Made by a program: the position numbers and the translations under genes
Shown: positions 11,277 to 22,385 of the stretch, piece after piece
Layout of the letters: each line of letters starts with the position of its first letter
How positions within the stretch are numbered: position 1 is the first letter of the stretch
Notes under the pieces: model-generated
Database searches by the model: none
What the model was told of the DNA's origin: nothing
The model's input: only the letters and a program-made list of their open reading frames with translations
Source of the DNA: Cyphellophora europaea CBS 101466
Taxonomy: Eukaryota; Ascomycota; Eurotiomycetes; Chaetothyriales; Cyphellophoraceae
DNA length: 64,000 nt
Direction of reading: 5' to 3'
Assembly: GCF_000365145.1 (NCBI RefSeq)
Contig: NW_008481799.1
Location: 434,001-498,000 of the forward strand

Positions 11277-12552
11277 CGTCGCAGTGCTTTCGGTTGTGTT
11301 TGTTTACCACCGATATCCCCCAAGCGTTCTTGAAAGAAATCATCCTCGTTCCACCAGTCTCATCTTTTATCCTCTTATCATTAATCAGTCACACAAGGTC
11401 TCCTGCTTCCGTTTCTCACAGGTTTGCCTAGCCTAAATAACAACAACAACCCCTTTACGGCCGCCTTAAAAAGCGTCCGAGCCAGAATAGCTGACCCTGG
11501 CCCATGCGAAGGACTGTATCCACCGACAACCCCACACCGTGGATCCGGGATACGATGGACCCGGTGGCCAACTTACGCACGACTTCGGCGCCGAGAGATC
11601 TGTCTTTGTGTGTGTGAGAGAGAGAGAGGGGGGGGTCCAGTGCTGGGTCATTGCGCCTCAGGCGTAATCGAACTGGTTAAATACGCCGAGTGGCTCCACA
11701 AGTGATCGTCCGGCGTCCCGAGAAAAGTATCTGTGCAGCTACCTGATGAGTAAGGGTCCACCGTAACGGCCGGGAGAGATTCTTGGGAGGAAGGATATGT
11801 GGGGAGGGAGGATTTGTGGGACGGCACTGGCGGGCGGCTGGGAAGACTTTCGTACGTAAGAAAGGGAGGGGTGGGTGGCGAGTTGTTGTTCCTTGGGAAT
11901 ATAGGCGGTGGTGTGTTTGTTATGCGGGTGGTGGTGGTGGCACGTTGGGTTAGGCGTGGATGTTTTATGGATGGTGTTGGCGGTCATGGATTTGATGGCG
12001 GCGGTGCTGGTGGCGGCACGTGGATGAGAGTATCATCACTGTCGATTCAGAGGAGGTTGATTCTACACCACTTCCTAGAGGGCTTATTGCTTGATCTTTT
12101 CGTTGCGTCAGTCACTGCTATGAACGACTATTCACGATGGCGGAATGTTTGCTTCAAGAGCTTCACTACATGATTACCGCTAATGACGGCGGTTAAGAAG
12201 GGGATGAATATTGGCACATGTGGCAGAATCCCAAATGGATTCATCGTGTCTCAAGTCACGAAGCAGGACACGAGAAGTGATTCCTTGGTTCTTGATTCTC
12301 GCATTAGTTATCTGATCGTAACTTTGTACTCCCGTGAACTCATTGCACCTATGACCCAGTCTAAATCATGGAGAAAAATGCTTCCTCAGGACAATTGCGC
12401 CATCGAAACTGAAGAAACCCATATCCAACCTCCGACGTGATCTCTATACGATGTGCTCGCTGCCCATCCCGCTATGATCTGCTATTTCTGGATGCATCGA
12501 AGGAGATTTATCATCAACATCTGTCAGCGTCTTGTTTTTGACTTTGTCCAGT
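11277..12552. other. regulator promoter and MFS 3' flank, no gene seen
   Basis: The interval has a GA microsatellite followed by a G run near 11617-11635 and GGT/GTG-rich stretches near 11900-12020. Short open frames here are low-complexity and lack start, splice or domain support. Confidence 0.5.
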
Positions 12553-14259
12553 CTATGCACCACCAGCAGCAGCTTCAATGAAAAGCGTCTTCTTGCTCAG
12601 AAAGATGGAAAGCACGAGACCCAAAGCTGCAGCAGTTATGCACAGGATCCAGGATCGGTTGATAGCGTCAACCATTACTTCAAAGACGCGTAGACGAGTC
12701 ATCTCGTCGAGTGCGGCAAAGAAGGCCGGGTTGGCGCCCGTCATCGCAACCGCAACTTCATTGTGGTCTACTCCCGGGAGAACCTGCAAGATACTCTCGA
12801 TGGAGCCACCCACGAAGAGGGTGTTGGCGATGGTCAAGGCGATGGTGGAGCCGAGTAGCTGGCCGCAGGTAATGAAGCCAGTTGCCAACGCCTTTTCTTC
12901 CTGCTTGACAAGCGCCTGGCCGATGGCGAAAGAGCTCTGAACGAAGCAGCCGGCGCCGATGCCGATGAGGGCGCTGAAGCCGTAGATCTTGGCGTCCGAG
13001 GTTGAAGGCTCGATAGTGTAGAGCAGCGCACTGCCGACGAGCGCTAGGGCTGCGCCGGCCGTGTACCAGGGCCAGAAGACGCCGGTCTTGCTCATGATGC
13101 CGCCGTTGAGCACGGAGAAGACAATCAGCATGAAGATGAACGGTAGCATCTTGACGCCTGCAGAGAGGGCACTCGTGTTGTGGATGAACTGGAAGTAGAT
13201 CGGGAGGAAGTAGATCGGCAGGAATAGCAGTGTGGCGGCCGAGGCGGTTTCAATGAACAGTATCACCAAATCCTTGTTTAGGATAAAGTGGACTGGGAAG
13301 AGACGCAACTCGGGAGTCGTAAAAATCGAGAATGATTGCTGGACGGCAAAGCTGATCCAGAGCACGCCAGAGACGACGAAGAGAGCGATGACCTGTGCGC
13401 TGTCCCACGGGTAGATCTCGCCGCCGAATGCGATACCCATGACGAGGGTGAGGATGGCACCAACTGACAAAGTGGCACCAGCCCAATCGAGATGTTGCCA
13501 GAGCGACTTGGATGACTCATTTGGACGAGGCTTGCTTGACGGTAGCAAAAAGAGGTATACTGGCGCGCAGGCCCCGCCAACAACCAGGTTGAGATAGAAA
13601 GCCCAGCGCCAGCCGGCAGATGAATCAGTGAAGATGCCGCCGACAATGGGCCCAAGCGCCGTCCCGGCACCCCAAGTAAGACCGGTCAAACCAATGTAGG
13701 TGGGCCGCTCCTGCTCGGTGGTAAAAGCGGACAGCAGCGACATGACACCCATGTACATGCCCGCGCCGCCCACGCCACAGATGGTGCGCCCAACAATGAG
13801 TATATCCATCGACGGTGCGGCACCACACATGGCAGACCCAATCTCGAACAAGCTGACGCAGACAATGTACAAGATCTTGCCGTCAAAGAGACTGTACAGC
13901 TTGCCGTAGACGAGATTCATGCTGCAGCCGCCGAGCACGAAGCCCACAGCAATCCAGGGAAGTTTCTCAAAAGCGTTGAAGCGCTGCACAATGGCAGGCT
14001 GGATGACGGCCACAATGGTGTTGTCGAGCGAGAAGAGGAAGGTGGATGATAGGATGGAGATGACAACGAGTACCCAAAGCGGACCCTTGACGGGGCGTGT
14101 TGGCGCGGCGGGCTTGACCGCCTGAGAGCCTGAGCCGCTGTCGGAGGCACGGTCGCTGCCTTTCTCGTCCGCAAAGCCATGCTTCTCAACATCGTTGGCG
14201 AAAGGAATTGCAGGTTGCTGGACTGGCGTCGCGGCGCCGGTAGTGGCTTCTGAGGCCAT
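12553..14259 (-). CDS. MFS drug/metabolite exporter, DHA (14-TM) type
   Basis: A single exon of 568 residues. A Lys/Asp/Ser-rich cytosolic N-terminus of about 55 residues precedes the first helix. Family marks include LDNTIVAVIQPAI in helix 1, GRTICGVGGAGMYMG in the helix 4-5 region and GLTWGAGTALGPIVGG (motif C of drug:H+ antiporters), then many hydrophobic helices to near the C-terminus, consistent with 14 TMs. The product should sit in the plasma or vacuolar membrane and use the proton gradient to export small molecules. It lies between the AflR-like regulator and the DUF3237 gene on the same strand, so export of the cluster product or self-protection is the likely role. No frame breaks are visible. 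Confidence 0.92.
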   Translation of the reverse strand: MASEATTGAATPVQQPAIPFANDVEKHGFADEKGSDRASDSGSGSQAVKPAAPTRPVKGPLWVLVVISILSSTFLFSLDNTIVAVIQPAIVQRFNAFEKLPWIAVGFVLGGCSMNLVYGKLYSLFDGKILYIVCVSLFEIGSAMCGAAPSMDILIVGRTICGVGGAGMYMGVMSLLSAFTTEQERPTYIGLTGLTWGAGTALGPIVGGIFTDSSAGWRWAFYLNLVVGGACAPVYLFLLPSSKPRPNESSKSLWQHLDWAGATLSVGAILTLVMGIAFGGEIYPWDSAQVIALFVVSGVLWISFAVQQSFSIFTTPELRLFPVHFILNKDLVILFIETASAATLLFLPIYFLPIYFQFIHNTSALSAGVKMLPFIFMLIVFSVLNGGIMSKTGVFWPWYTAGAALALVGSALLYTIEPSTSDAKIYGFSALIGIGAGCFVQSSFAIGQALVKQEEKALATGFITCGQLLGSTIALTIANTLFVGGSIESILQVLPGVDHNEVAVAMTGANPAFFAALDEMTRLRVFEVMVDAINRSWILCITAAALGLVLSIFLSKKTLFIEAAAGGA

Positions 14260-15282
14260 GGCTGAGATTGTGCTGGTTGTAGCGCAGGGGTGTCGTTGCG
14301 GCTATGGAAGGTATTGGAAGAGTTTAATCTCTATGCCTTGTTGGTACTTGCTCTGTGATAGCTGCACGCCTGCGAAAGGTACTAGATATACTCTTCGAAA
14401 GTCTTTTCTCGGAATGGTCGAAGCATCCTCGTCCGGACCCGACCCATTCAAGGGGCCGAAAGGCTGAATAATGATCTGCCAGCGGGATCCGTGCACAACA
14501 GACAACATGTGCTGTTTGGTGTGAGACAAGCATTCATGCAGAGATGCAAATGTGTGGCAGATTCGGCCGTATGCACAGAGCACAGACGATCCCCTGAAGA
14601 TCAGCCTGATCGAGTCTTGGCGTTACCGAGTTGCCCTGTGACATCTGACTTGATTGGCGGAAGATCTCAAAAGCCGCCGAAAAGAGATCCACTCCGGCCC
14701 CTTTGCGTCCGTACCGTGCCGACAAGGCAACGTGCCTGGTTGCACGTATCGGGGGGTCTTCGTTCCGCTCAACGTACGTCTTGCAACTTTATTCGGCCTA
14801 GACGCCCGGGAGGTATACCATTCGGCTACAGGGATGATGGTGTATTTCAGGTCGGATGTTTGAGAGCATTGATATTGATTAGGGCCAGCCAATGACGGTG
14901 GCGGAATTAGCACATGCACAACACTGCCGTATTGGCATGACTAAGCCTCTCCTTGTTATTTTCCAGTGGCCAGGACATACCTGAGATCGTCTGAGAACGG
15001 CATGAAGGTTGCGAAGACCACACGTACTAGTGTTCTACGAAGCATAGAGCATAATCCATGGTAAAATGGGAGAGTGTAAGATGTATCGCGCAGGGGACTG
15101 TCAAAGTACTGTAGTCGAGCATAGTAATGAGTGCAGTGCATCAACTCACGGGAAATGCTGTCGGTTTTGTTTACGTGAGTAGGGCGACGGTGGAGAATAA
15201 CAAAAGCACCGGTTTAGATGTCCATGATTACATTCCTTATCTGATTCGTCATTCCGCATGGAGGCGCACGCGAGCAACAACT
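14260..15282. other. MFS promoter and 3' flank of the DUF3237 gene
   Basis: There is no gene that I can support. A TATA-like AGTATATC lies about 125 bases upstream of the MFS start on the minus strand. Confidence 0.45.
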
Positions 15283-15978
15283 CTACATTTCCTGAGGAGC
15301 AACAACGCGCGAGATGCACGTCTGCACAGCCATCTTGCCATCCTCCAGCACGAAGCGGCCGCTGCCAACAAAGCATGAGCCATCCATGCCGGGACCCTCC
15401 AGACTGACATAGCTAGTCAAATTACCGAAAGGCGTGGTGGCCGCATCAGCTTGCTGCATGAAGATAGCCGTGATCTTCTCATCCACCTCACAATGGCCGG
15501 TCCAGTTGACGCCGACGGTGCCGCCCTCTGCGGTTTTGACGAGGGTCTTGACATTGACGCGGGCGTGCGTGCCAGAAGGGTCGATGGTTAGCCAGTCGCC
15601 GCCGTTGACGATCTGGCCTTGGAGCTTGACACCCTCGTAGCCCTCGATGGTGCTGATGGCACCGGCGTTGAGCTCGTAATGGTCGTGGCGGCTGCCGTCC
15701 GAGAGCTGACCGATGGGGTTGGCGCCGGTCACGTATGCCATGACGTTATAGGCGGGCTCGAGATGAGCGAATCCGGTGTGCTTGGCCATGTTGACGGATG
15801 AATGTGGTCGAGGCTCGGTCGAGTCTTTGTAGCCTTGCAAGTGTTTGAAGTGGGCGTTGAGGAGGAAGTTCATGTATTCTTGGACGGCTGGTGGAGGGTA
15901 AACTTGTGACATGGAGTAGACGGCCATTCTTATATCCTGGTTCATTGGCTCCCTTCCATGGAAAGGACATCTTATCAT
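15283..15978 (-). CDS. DUF3237-type beta-barrel protein
   Basis: A single exon of up to 231 residues. The region LEPAYNVMAYVTG through GGDWLTIDPSGTHARVNVKT and VGVNWTG has the pattern of DUF3237 proteins: a G-x-x-x-G-x-v-l-x-GGDW-x-x-x-x-pdG core with alternating beta strands. The family has no settled enzymatic role, but members recur in fungal metabolite clusters. The first ATG at 15978 gives MIRCPFHG. Later in-frame ATGs (MNQDIRM, MAVYSM) also fit, so the true N-terminus is uncertain. No signal peptide or TM is seen, so it is likely cytosolic. It is divergent from the polytopic membrane-protein gene at 16301 with only about 320 bases between, suggesting a shared promoter. Confidence 0.75.
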   Translation of the reverse strand: MIRCPFHGREPMNQDIRMAVYSMSQVYPPPAVQEYMNFLLNAHFKHLQGYKDSTEPRPHSSVNMAKHTGFAHLEPAYNVMAYVTGANPIGQLSDGSRHDHYELNAGAISTIEGYEGVKLQGQIVNGGDWLTIDPSGTHARVNVKTLVKTAEGGTVGVNWTGHCEVDEKITAIFMQQADAATTPFGNLTSYVSLEGPGMDGSCFVGSGRFVLEDGKMAVQTCISRVVAPQEM

Positions 15979-16300
15979 GTCGAATTTGGGGGGAAAGCCC
16001 TGTCTCTACCATGCGGCGAGTTGCGACTGGGTTTTAGAATCCGCCGACGGCTGCACCGTGGCTATATTGCTGTTCGGGCTCGGGTAATACAGCTCGGGTC
16101 GATCATGTCCCAAAACGGAATACATGACTCTTGCAACCTTTCAAAATACCCCGAGCAGCGATAGCAACGGATCCTAGCCTTGATTTATCTTTGCACGCGT
16201 TTCAGGAAGCAGATGTTTTCCCGGGTATATGTTGTGATCGATGCGCTGTATGGTCTTGTCATGGCCCACGGTCCAGAGACTTCGAAATCATCCACGCACC
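15979..16300. promoter_or_regulatory. shared divergent promoter
   Basis: About 320 bases separate two divergent starts. The stretch holds three close CGGG blocks (TTCGGGCTCGGG near 16072-16083 and GCTCGGGTCGA near 16092-16102) and CCGCCGACGG near 16041-16050. These are candidate binding sites for the cluster's Zn2Cys6 regulator, which is an inference from triplet content only. Confidence 0.4.
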
Positions 16301-17440
16301 ATGGTTGCCACTCGCTCCGTTCCCTCCTCATTGTCTGATTTCGTACGTAGTACAGCTCGCCGCGCACCGGTCACCACGAGAGATGCATCCTTCTTAATCC
16401 TCAGCTGCGTCTTCTTCTATCTCCTATGGGTGGTGATGTACCACAATGGCAGCGCCGATGCCATGAATGCTGTGGTCGAAGCTGGCAAGTTTCCGGACGG
16501 CACACCTCTCAAGACCCATTATACTGGCATTGCGCCAGTCGACAAGATCCTCAGTATCCTGGTTGCCTTCACCTATCCAGTGACCATTGGAAACGACCAA
16601 GCCGCTTGGCTTCTGATGGTGGACGTCGTCAGTACCCTGCAGACCGGCCTGGCATGGGCTTTCATCGATTCTGTACGGTTTGGCAACAAATCTGCCTGGC
16701 TTTCATATCCAGCACTAATTTACCTCGCGGTAAATGGCTTCGGAGCAGCGGCGATATTGCCTCTCTACTTCTTCACCCATCTTCGCAACCCAATTGCACC
16801 CGGCGAGCACTATCTCCAATTGTGGAATGCAAAGCCTTTGGCCTACTCGATCGTGTTGGGGGTGTTGTTGCCTGGCCTAGCTGAGCTCGGGGGAATGAGA
16901 CTCTCGGGAACTCAATGGCGACACCAAGCTATCATTGCATTCTTCCAAGCATCACCATTGCTGGCTGCGGCACTGCAGTGGACTATGTCTGGCCTTTACC
17001 CGATCCGCAACATCGATGTTCGAACGCGCAAGATCGCTTATATGCCCAGCTTACGGCAGGCTTTGGTCGTGGCGGGAGGTTTCTCAGCCATCGCCCACAT
17101 GCTGGTCCTTGGATTCCTGCTTACAGGCCGAGAGAGCTTCTCTGCTGTTTACGTCCCGGACAATACGCGACCAGTGGCAGCAACTGGACTGGCCAAGTTG
17201 CTGGAAGGGTCACGGCTGTTTTTACAGTACGACTTTCTCGGCATCAGCTTGAGCGTGGCATTGTGGTGCTACTACCTCGTCAAGGAAACCGGGGAGGAAG
17301 TTTCCACCAAGACCCTTACATTCATTCTCGGTGGTATATTAACCGCTGGACCCGGCGCGGTTGGCTCTGCCACATTGTACTGGAGGGAGAACAGATTGTA
17401 TGAGAAGCAAAAGAACAGCATGGTCCGAGTTAATGCATGA
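16301..17440 (+). CDS. polytopic membrane protein of the metabolite cluster
   Basis: A single exon of 379 residues from the ATG at 16301, which sits in a good context (CACCATGG). An in-frame ATG at 16241 would add 20 polar residues. Hydrophobic segments include SFLILSCVFFYLLWVVMYH near residue 30, AWLLMVDVVSTLQTGLAWAF, ALIYLAVNGFGAAAILPLYF, AYSIVLGVLLPGLAEL, IIAFFQASPLLAAALQW, VVAGGFSAIAHMLVLGFLL, a helix near FLGISLSVALWCYYL and a last one near FILGGILTAGPGAVGS, so about 8 TMs. I do not recognise a named family with certainty. Integral membrane proteins of this size and topology, some of them membrane-bound cyclases, occur in fungal cluster loci. The function is left open. Confidence 0.8.
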   Translation: MVATRSVPSSLSDFVRSTARRAPVTTRDASFLILSCVFFYLLWVVMYHNGSADAMNAVVEAGKFPDGTPLKTHYTGIAPVDKILSILVAFTYPVTIGNDQAAWLLMVDVVSTLQTGLAWAFIDSVRFGNKSAWLSYPALIYLAVNGFGAAAILPLYFFTHLRNPIAPGEHYLQLWNAKPLAYSIVLGVLLPGLAELGGMRLSGTQWRHQAIIAFFQASPLLAAALQWTMSGLYPIRNIDVRTRKIAYMPSLRQALVVAGGFSAIAHMLVLGFLLTGRESFSAVYVPDNTRPVAATGLAKLLEGSRLFLQYDFLGISLSVALWCYYLVKETGEEVSTKTLTFILGGILTAGPGAVGSATLYWRENRLYEKQKNSMVRVNA

Positions 17441-18044
17441 ACGGCTTACTGGTGGGCTTGACCGGCAGCAGGGCCCCGGAGGATATGTTTGCCGCATAGC
17501 GCAAAGATGAATGGCAGGACCGAAAGTGTTGGAAGCAAAAATGCTGAAATACATGTTGTTATAGTGTTAGCATCGGCAGCAGGTTAGAGAGGCATCGGGA
17601 TAGTTACAAGGGAGATGCCACACGTGAAGAAAGGCACAGACACTAGTACTAGGATCTGAGGACTCACCAAATATAGACATTTAAGATTCAAATGAAGCTC
17701 TTATGATGACAATCTTCTAACATCAGGACTTCCCCACACCTTGTGAACCTATCGCAACTTCATGCCTGCACCACGGCGGAACTGAAGTACCGAACGAGCG
17801 ATCCAGCCGAGCGGCGCATGCAACCTGAACTAAACCTTGGAATCCTAGACTCCGGAGAACCGTGATATGGAGAACGACGGCATAGCCGCCAAAATACGTT
17901 CGGTCCATTTACGCACCGGCCGATCCCAGCTTCGGAGTCTTCTGATCTTGTCACTTTGAGCCGCACCTACAGCCCGAGAATATATAGATTTTGACCGCGT
18001 GCCCCCCCGTCCACCAACAACACTGGCCTCACTTTCTTACAGCC
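17441..18044. other. intergenic, promoter of second FSH gene
   Basis: There is no gene here. It contains a TATATA box at 17981-17986 and a CTCCGGAG palindrome near 17850. Confidence 0.5.
17981..17986 (+). promoter_or_regulatory. TATA box of second FSH hydrolase gene
   Basis: TATATA lies 59-64 bases upstream of the ATG at 18045, the same spacing as the TATA box of the A-T-R gene. Confidence 0.5.
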
Positions 18045-18976
18045 ATGAGACTACTCTGCCTACACGGCTACGGCACCAACACCTCAGTCCTCGAAAACCA
18101 GCTCTCTGCCATCGTTGCGGCCGGTGAGAGCATCGAGTGCGACTACCTCAATGGCGAGATCGAATGTCAAAAGGCACGCGGTAGGGTCGGCCCCACCACC
18201 ATGCCCGTCGTAAAACTAAACGCTGACACCTATTTCTTCCTTCTACAGGTCTAGGAGCCTTCAACATCGGCCCCTTCGCCTGCTACTACGACAACTTCGC
18301 CCCCCAATCCGTCAAAAAAGCGCACGAAATGATCCGCGAAGTCGTCGACGACGAGGGCCCCTTCGACGGCATCCTGGGCTTCAGCCAGGGCGCCTCCCTG
18401 GCCATCTCCTTCCTGCTGCAGCACGAGATCGACCGGCCGCAGGAACCGTACCCCTTCAAGTTCGCCATGATCTTCTCCAGCATCATCTCCTTCACGGCGG
18501 ACCCCTCGTACTGCATGGACGTGGTGGACCGCCTTTCCGAGACCGACGTCGCGCACCTCGCGGGCTTTCCCGACGCGGACCTCTCGACCTTGTCGGATGA
18601 GGCGCAGTTGCTGTTCGGCACCATGGCCAAGGCGCTCACGGCGGGTATGGCGGGTGGGTTCTTGCACGCGCACCCGGACAAGGAGGTCTTTGAGAGGCGC
18701 AACGCGGCGCAGATCCCGAGGATCATTCATCCGCAGTTGGTGAGGCAGCGGATTCGGATCCCGACGGTGCATGTGGTGGGGAGGAAGGATGATCCGTTGA
18801 TGCTGGATCAGTCGAGGCTGATGTATCAGCTCTGTGGTGAGGAGGTGGCCATGTGGTTGGAGCATTCGGCGGGGCATGATGTGCCGAGAGAGAGGGGGGA
18901 TGCCAGTGCGGCGGTGAAGGCCATGGAGTGGGCTTTCAAGGAGGGGGAGCAGCAGGCTTTGCTGTCTAGGCTTTAG
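18045..18976 (+). CDS. FSH1-type serine hydrolase, second copy
   Basis: Two exons, 18045-18180 and 18249-18976, giving 287 residues. The phase-1 intron (GTAGGG...TTCTACAG) joins KARG to LGAFNIGPF. The N-terminus MRLLCLHGYGTN matches the family. Triad: Ser91 in GFSQG, Asp226 or Asp227 in GRKDDP, and His255 in SAGHDVP. It resembles the hydrolase at 4092 in its first 12 residues and around the nucleophile but lacks the acidic insertion and is of normal family length, so the two are distant paralogues rather than a recent duplication. It is expected to be a cytosolic esterase or thioesterase acting on cluster intermediates. It runs the same way as the flanking membrane-protein and FMO genes. Confidence 0.88.
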
Positions 18977-19668
18977 GAATGGGGCGATGTTATTGGGGGA
19001 GAGGAAGCTCGTGAGGTATGGATGGCTGATACATAGGATTCGCAATGGTGCGAATACGTGGATGCAGTGCAATTTGGTTGTTGATCACAAGCCTAGTCTA
19101 GCTGGAAATGTTCTATACGTGGACCTACACTACTTTGCCTCGATACCCTTGCATCGTGCTTACCACCAGCAACGTTTCGGTAATGTGTGACACACCGTTT
19201 CAACGGTTCTGGCTGATACTTGACCTCGACGATGAGGCCTCTCCTGGGCCCGCGTCAAGATCGAAGTAGCTTAGGGCCACATGCGCAAGCATCAACGCAG
19301 CTAACATCCAATCAGCACAAGCAACCAAGAGATCCCTGCTTACATTCCCCAACGGGAAAAGCGCCATCAAACCCGCCGAGCAAAGACCCCAGAACGCTTT
19401 CGGCCCTTATAGCACGAATCCAGCCGACATAATGAAAGGCGGGATCCGCGATTCCTCGCGTTACTGTCAGACCACGCGAGGATCGTGCTCCGGCGAGTGG
19501 GCGTGTTGTTCCAGAAGGGAGGCATTGCTATATTGCTCCTCCACGGCAGCAAACTTGCTCTTTGATATGATGGTAGGCGGGCTACTTTAGTCATTCGTCA
19601 CGTTCTCTTGACTTGGCTGTACAGATAGACAAGCTAGTGAGAGCTTCGTGAATCTTTGTTCAACGACA
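18977..19668. other. intergenic, FMO promoter
   Basis: No gene or repeat is seen. Confidence 0.45.
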
Positions 19669-21778
19669 ATGCAATCCGACGTTGAGACATGTGATGTCGC
19701 CATCGTTGGCGGAGGTAAGAGACAACAAACTGACACCACCTTCCAATCGATCGTCACGCCGCACACCAGCCATAATACATACTGACCAGAACTTCTAGGC
19801 TGGTACGGGCTGATCGCCGCGCACACCTACCGACAGCTCGCACCACAGTCGAAAGTGGTGCTGCTGGACGACGGCGCCACCATCGGCGGTGTGTGGAGCA
19901 AAGAGCGCATCTACCCCAACCTATTCGCCCAGGTCGGCCACGGCCTCTTCGAATACTCGTTCTACCCCATGTCCAAGGAGGGCCTCACCAAAGACCGCTA
20001 CATCTCGGGCGAGACGATCCACCGGTACCTCAACAACTTTGCGCGCGACTATGGCTTGCTGCCGCTCATCCGACTGAACACGCGGGTTGCTAGGATCGAG
20101 CGTGCAGATGGCGGCGAGGCCAAGTGGCGGCTGTCGCTGCGGACGAGGGGTGCGAGCTATCGGACGGGTGATTACCAGCTGGAGGCGGCCAAGGTGATAC
20201 AGGCCAGTGGCGTGACGTCGGAGAAGTATGTGCCAGATTTCCCACGGGAGCGCTTCAGCAAGCCGATCATTCATTCGGGGGAGCTGGGTGTGATGGCGAA
20301 CGATCTGGGTGCGGAGGAGACGAAGAGGATTGTGGTGCTCGGTGCGGCCAAATCGGCGTACGATACGGTCTTTCACCTGCTAAAGGAGGGGAAGAAGGTG
20401 GATTGGGTGATCCGAGAAGACGGTACGGGCCCGTTGGCCATCTCCCCTCCGACACAAATCTTCGGCTTGTTCAACAGTGTGGATCTGTTGGGGACGAGGA
20501 TGGTGGCTGCCATGAGTCCGGCAATCCTCAACACCAAAGGATTCTGGTACTGGTTCTTGCAGCGATCGAACATGGGGCGCGCACTCACGCACCGGTTCTG
20601 GAGATACCTGACGCAGACGTGCGAGGTGGCTGCTGGGTATGATGACTCGGAGACGATGAAGAAGCTGGAGCCTGTGCCGTTCAAATACGGGTAAGCAGTG
20701 GGCCCCTTCCGATGCACCCTATCATCAATTAACCATTTTCAACAGCATCTTCTGGGCCAACTCGGGTCTCGGCCTAGCTAGCGTGCCCAACTTCTGGAAG
20801 ACGCTTCACGAAGGAGATCTGCAAGTGCATCGGACCTCCATTACATCTTTCGTGGACGACCAGGTGGTGCTCAAAGACGGGCAGCGGCTGCCGACCGATT
20901 TTGTCATCCTCTGCACAGGTTGGAAACATAATCTCTCGGTGTACGATGACCAGCTGCAAAGCACATTAGGCCTACCTTCGAAGGCCGGGGAAGACGCCTC
21001 TTGGACGACGTACGACAAGCGGGCCAACTCGAAAGTTGACGAGCTTCTTCCAAACCTTCAGTCCATCCCGCACGAAACTTACGAGAACCCAGCGAATCGC
21101 GAGACGCGGCCGTGGCGTCTGTATCGCCGACTTGTCTCGCCCCAGTTGGCTGACAAGGCCGATCGGTCGATTGTCTTCCTTGGACAGATCCATTCAGTAT
21201 ACACGCCACTCGTGTCCGAGATGCAGTCGCTCTGGAGCTGCGCGTACCTGCTGGGCGAGCTGCCAACACCATCAGTCGAGGGCATGCGCGAAGAGATCTC
21301 GCTGTGGAACGCCTGGACCGCCAAGCGATACCTCGCGCAGGGCCGTAAGCATGCTTACTCGATCTACGACTTCCTCGCCGTAAGTGATCCTAGCTCAAGC
21401 CCCCCTCTGCTTTTTAGACCTATTCAGAGGCTGATTCAGATGCTGGATGTTTAGTATGTTGACACGCTAGCGCGCGACCTCGGCGTCCGCGTCAACCGCA
21501 AAAGCAACCCCATCTCAGAAATGCTGGCGACGTATCGTCCCAGGGATTATCGTGGGCTGATTGATGAATATCGCGCCGTGCGAGCAAAGCGTCAAGCTAC
21601 TGCGGCTGCTCAATCCAGTCAGGTTGAGAAGACAACCAAGGCGGCCAGTGTTGCAGGTACGACAGAGGCGCGCTCCTATGCTCTGGTCAGTTTGCTGCAG
21701 GACCACTTTCAGAAGTTGAAGCCAGTCTACACGCTTTTGCTGGGGTTTGTGGTGTTGGTGATCGCGTTGATGCTATAG
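19669..21778 (+). CDS. flavin-containing monooxygenase with C-terminal membrane anchor
   Basis: Four exons, 19669-19714, 19799-20690, 20746-21379 and 21455-21778, giving 631 residues. The first intron splits the FAD-binding motif: VAIVGG before it and GWYG after, giving GGGWYG at residues 14-19. A second Rossmann motif, VLGAAKSA near residues 195-202, fits NADPH binding, and ILCTGWKHN matches the conserved TG motif of class B flavoprotein monooxygenases. The last exon ends in a 17-residue hydrophobic helix (VYTLLLGFVVLVIALML) at the very C-terminus, so the enzyme is probably tail-anchored in the ER with its catalytic part in the cytosol. Role: NADPH- and O2-dependent hydroxylation or Baeyer-Villiger oxidation of the cluster product. 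It is the right-most clear cluster gene. Confidence 0.9.
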
Positions 21779-22385
21779 TTTGGGAGACGGCATGCAAGGA
21801 TTGCGTGGGGAGCAAGGCTCGCGGCGGTACGGGGCTGCGATAGGGCATCAGCAGCTAGCGTACAGACATGGTAAGGCCGCATCTACTAGCTGTCATACAC
21901 ATTGAATTAACGACAATTGGTGATGATGGATTCTGGTGGATTCTGATGGGTTGTGATAGGAGTGTGGAGTGTGGACTGTGAAGAAGAGCGGAACGTCATT
22001 GCGCGCTCGGTTCAAAAACCCGCCGAAGCCTGTGTATCACGTGATCTGCTCGTACGCCCGTAGCGGCCCTCTCGGACGTGAACTTGACTCCAGCATCAAT
22101 GCACCGAGACCGAGCCCACCTTTGAATGGCGCATCCGCCTTCGTAATGCTGTGAAGCCAAGTGGAAAAGCGTTTGAAGTGGTTGCAGATCGCATTCGGCC
22201 GTTAGAATCCGCATACGATCTGTCAATATGTCGATTCTTATCAAGGTAAACTCCCAACGCGCCATCAGGCCTTCGTCTACGTTTCCAGGCTCAGTCTTCG
22301 TTCCATTCACATCTCTGTGAAATTACATACTTGTCTCGAGATTGCGACAACTACGTCTTCCAGCCACAGGTAGACTCTGCCAGAC
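21779..22385. other. right border of the metabolite cluster, intergenic
   Basis: There is no gene. A short imperfect repeat of GGATTCTGNTGG occurs near 21927-21950. A possible 5' UTR intron donor (AAGGTAAAC) of the next gene lies near 22243. Confidence 0.4.

Noticed and set aside
18251..19072. 273-residue minus-strand open frame
   Set aside because: It is antisense to the second FSH hydrolase, which has an intact triad.
8808..19668. Classical AflR sites (TCG-N5-CGA) in cluster promoters
   Set aside because: I looked through the promoters by eye and found only near matches with wrong spacing; a shared operator could not be shown.
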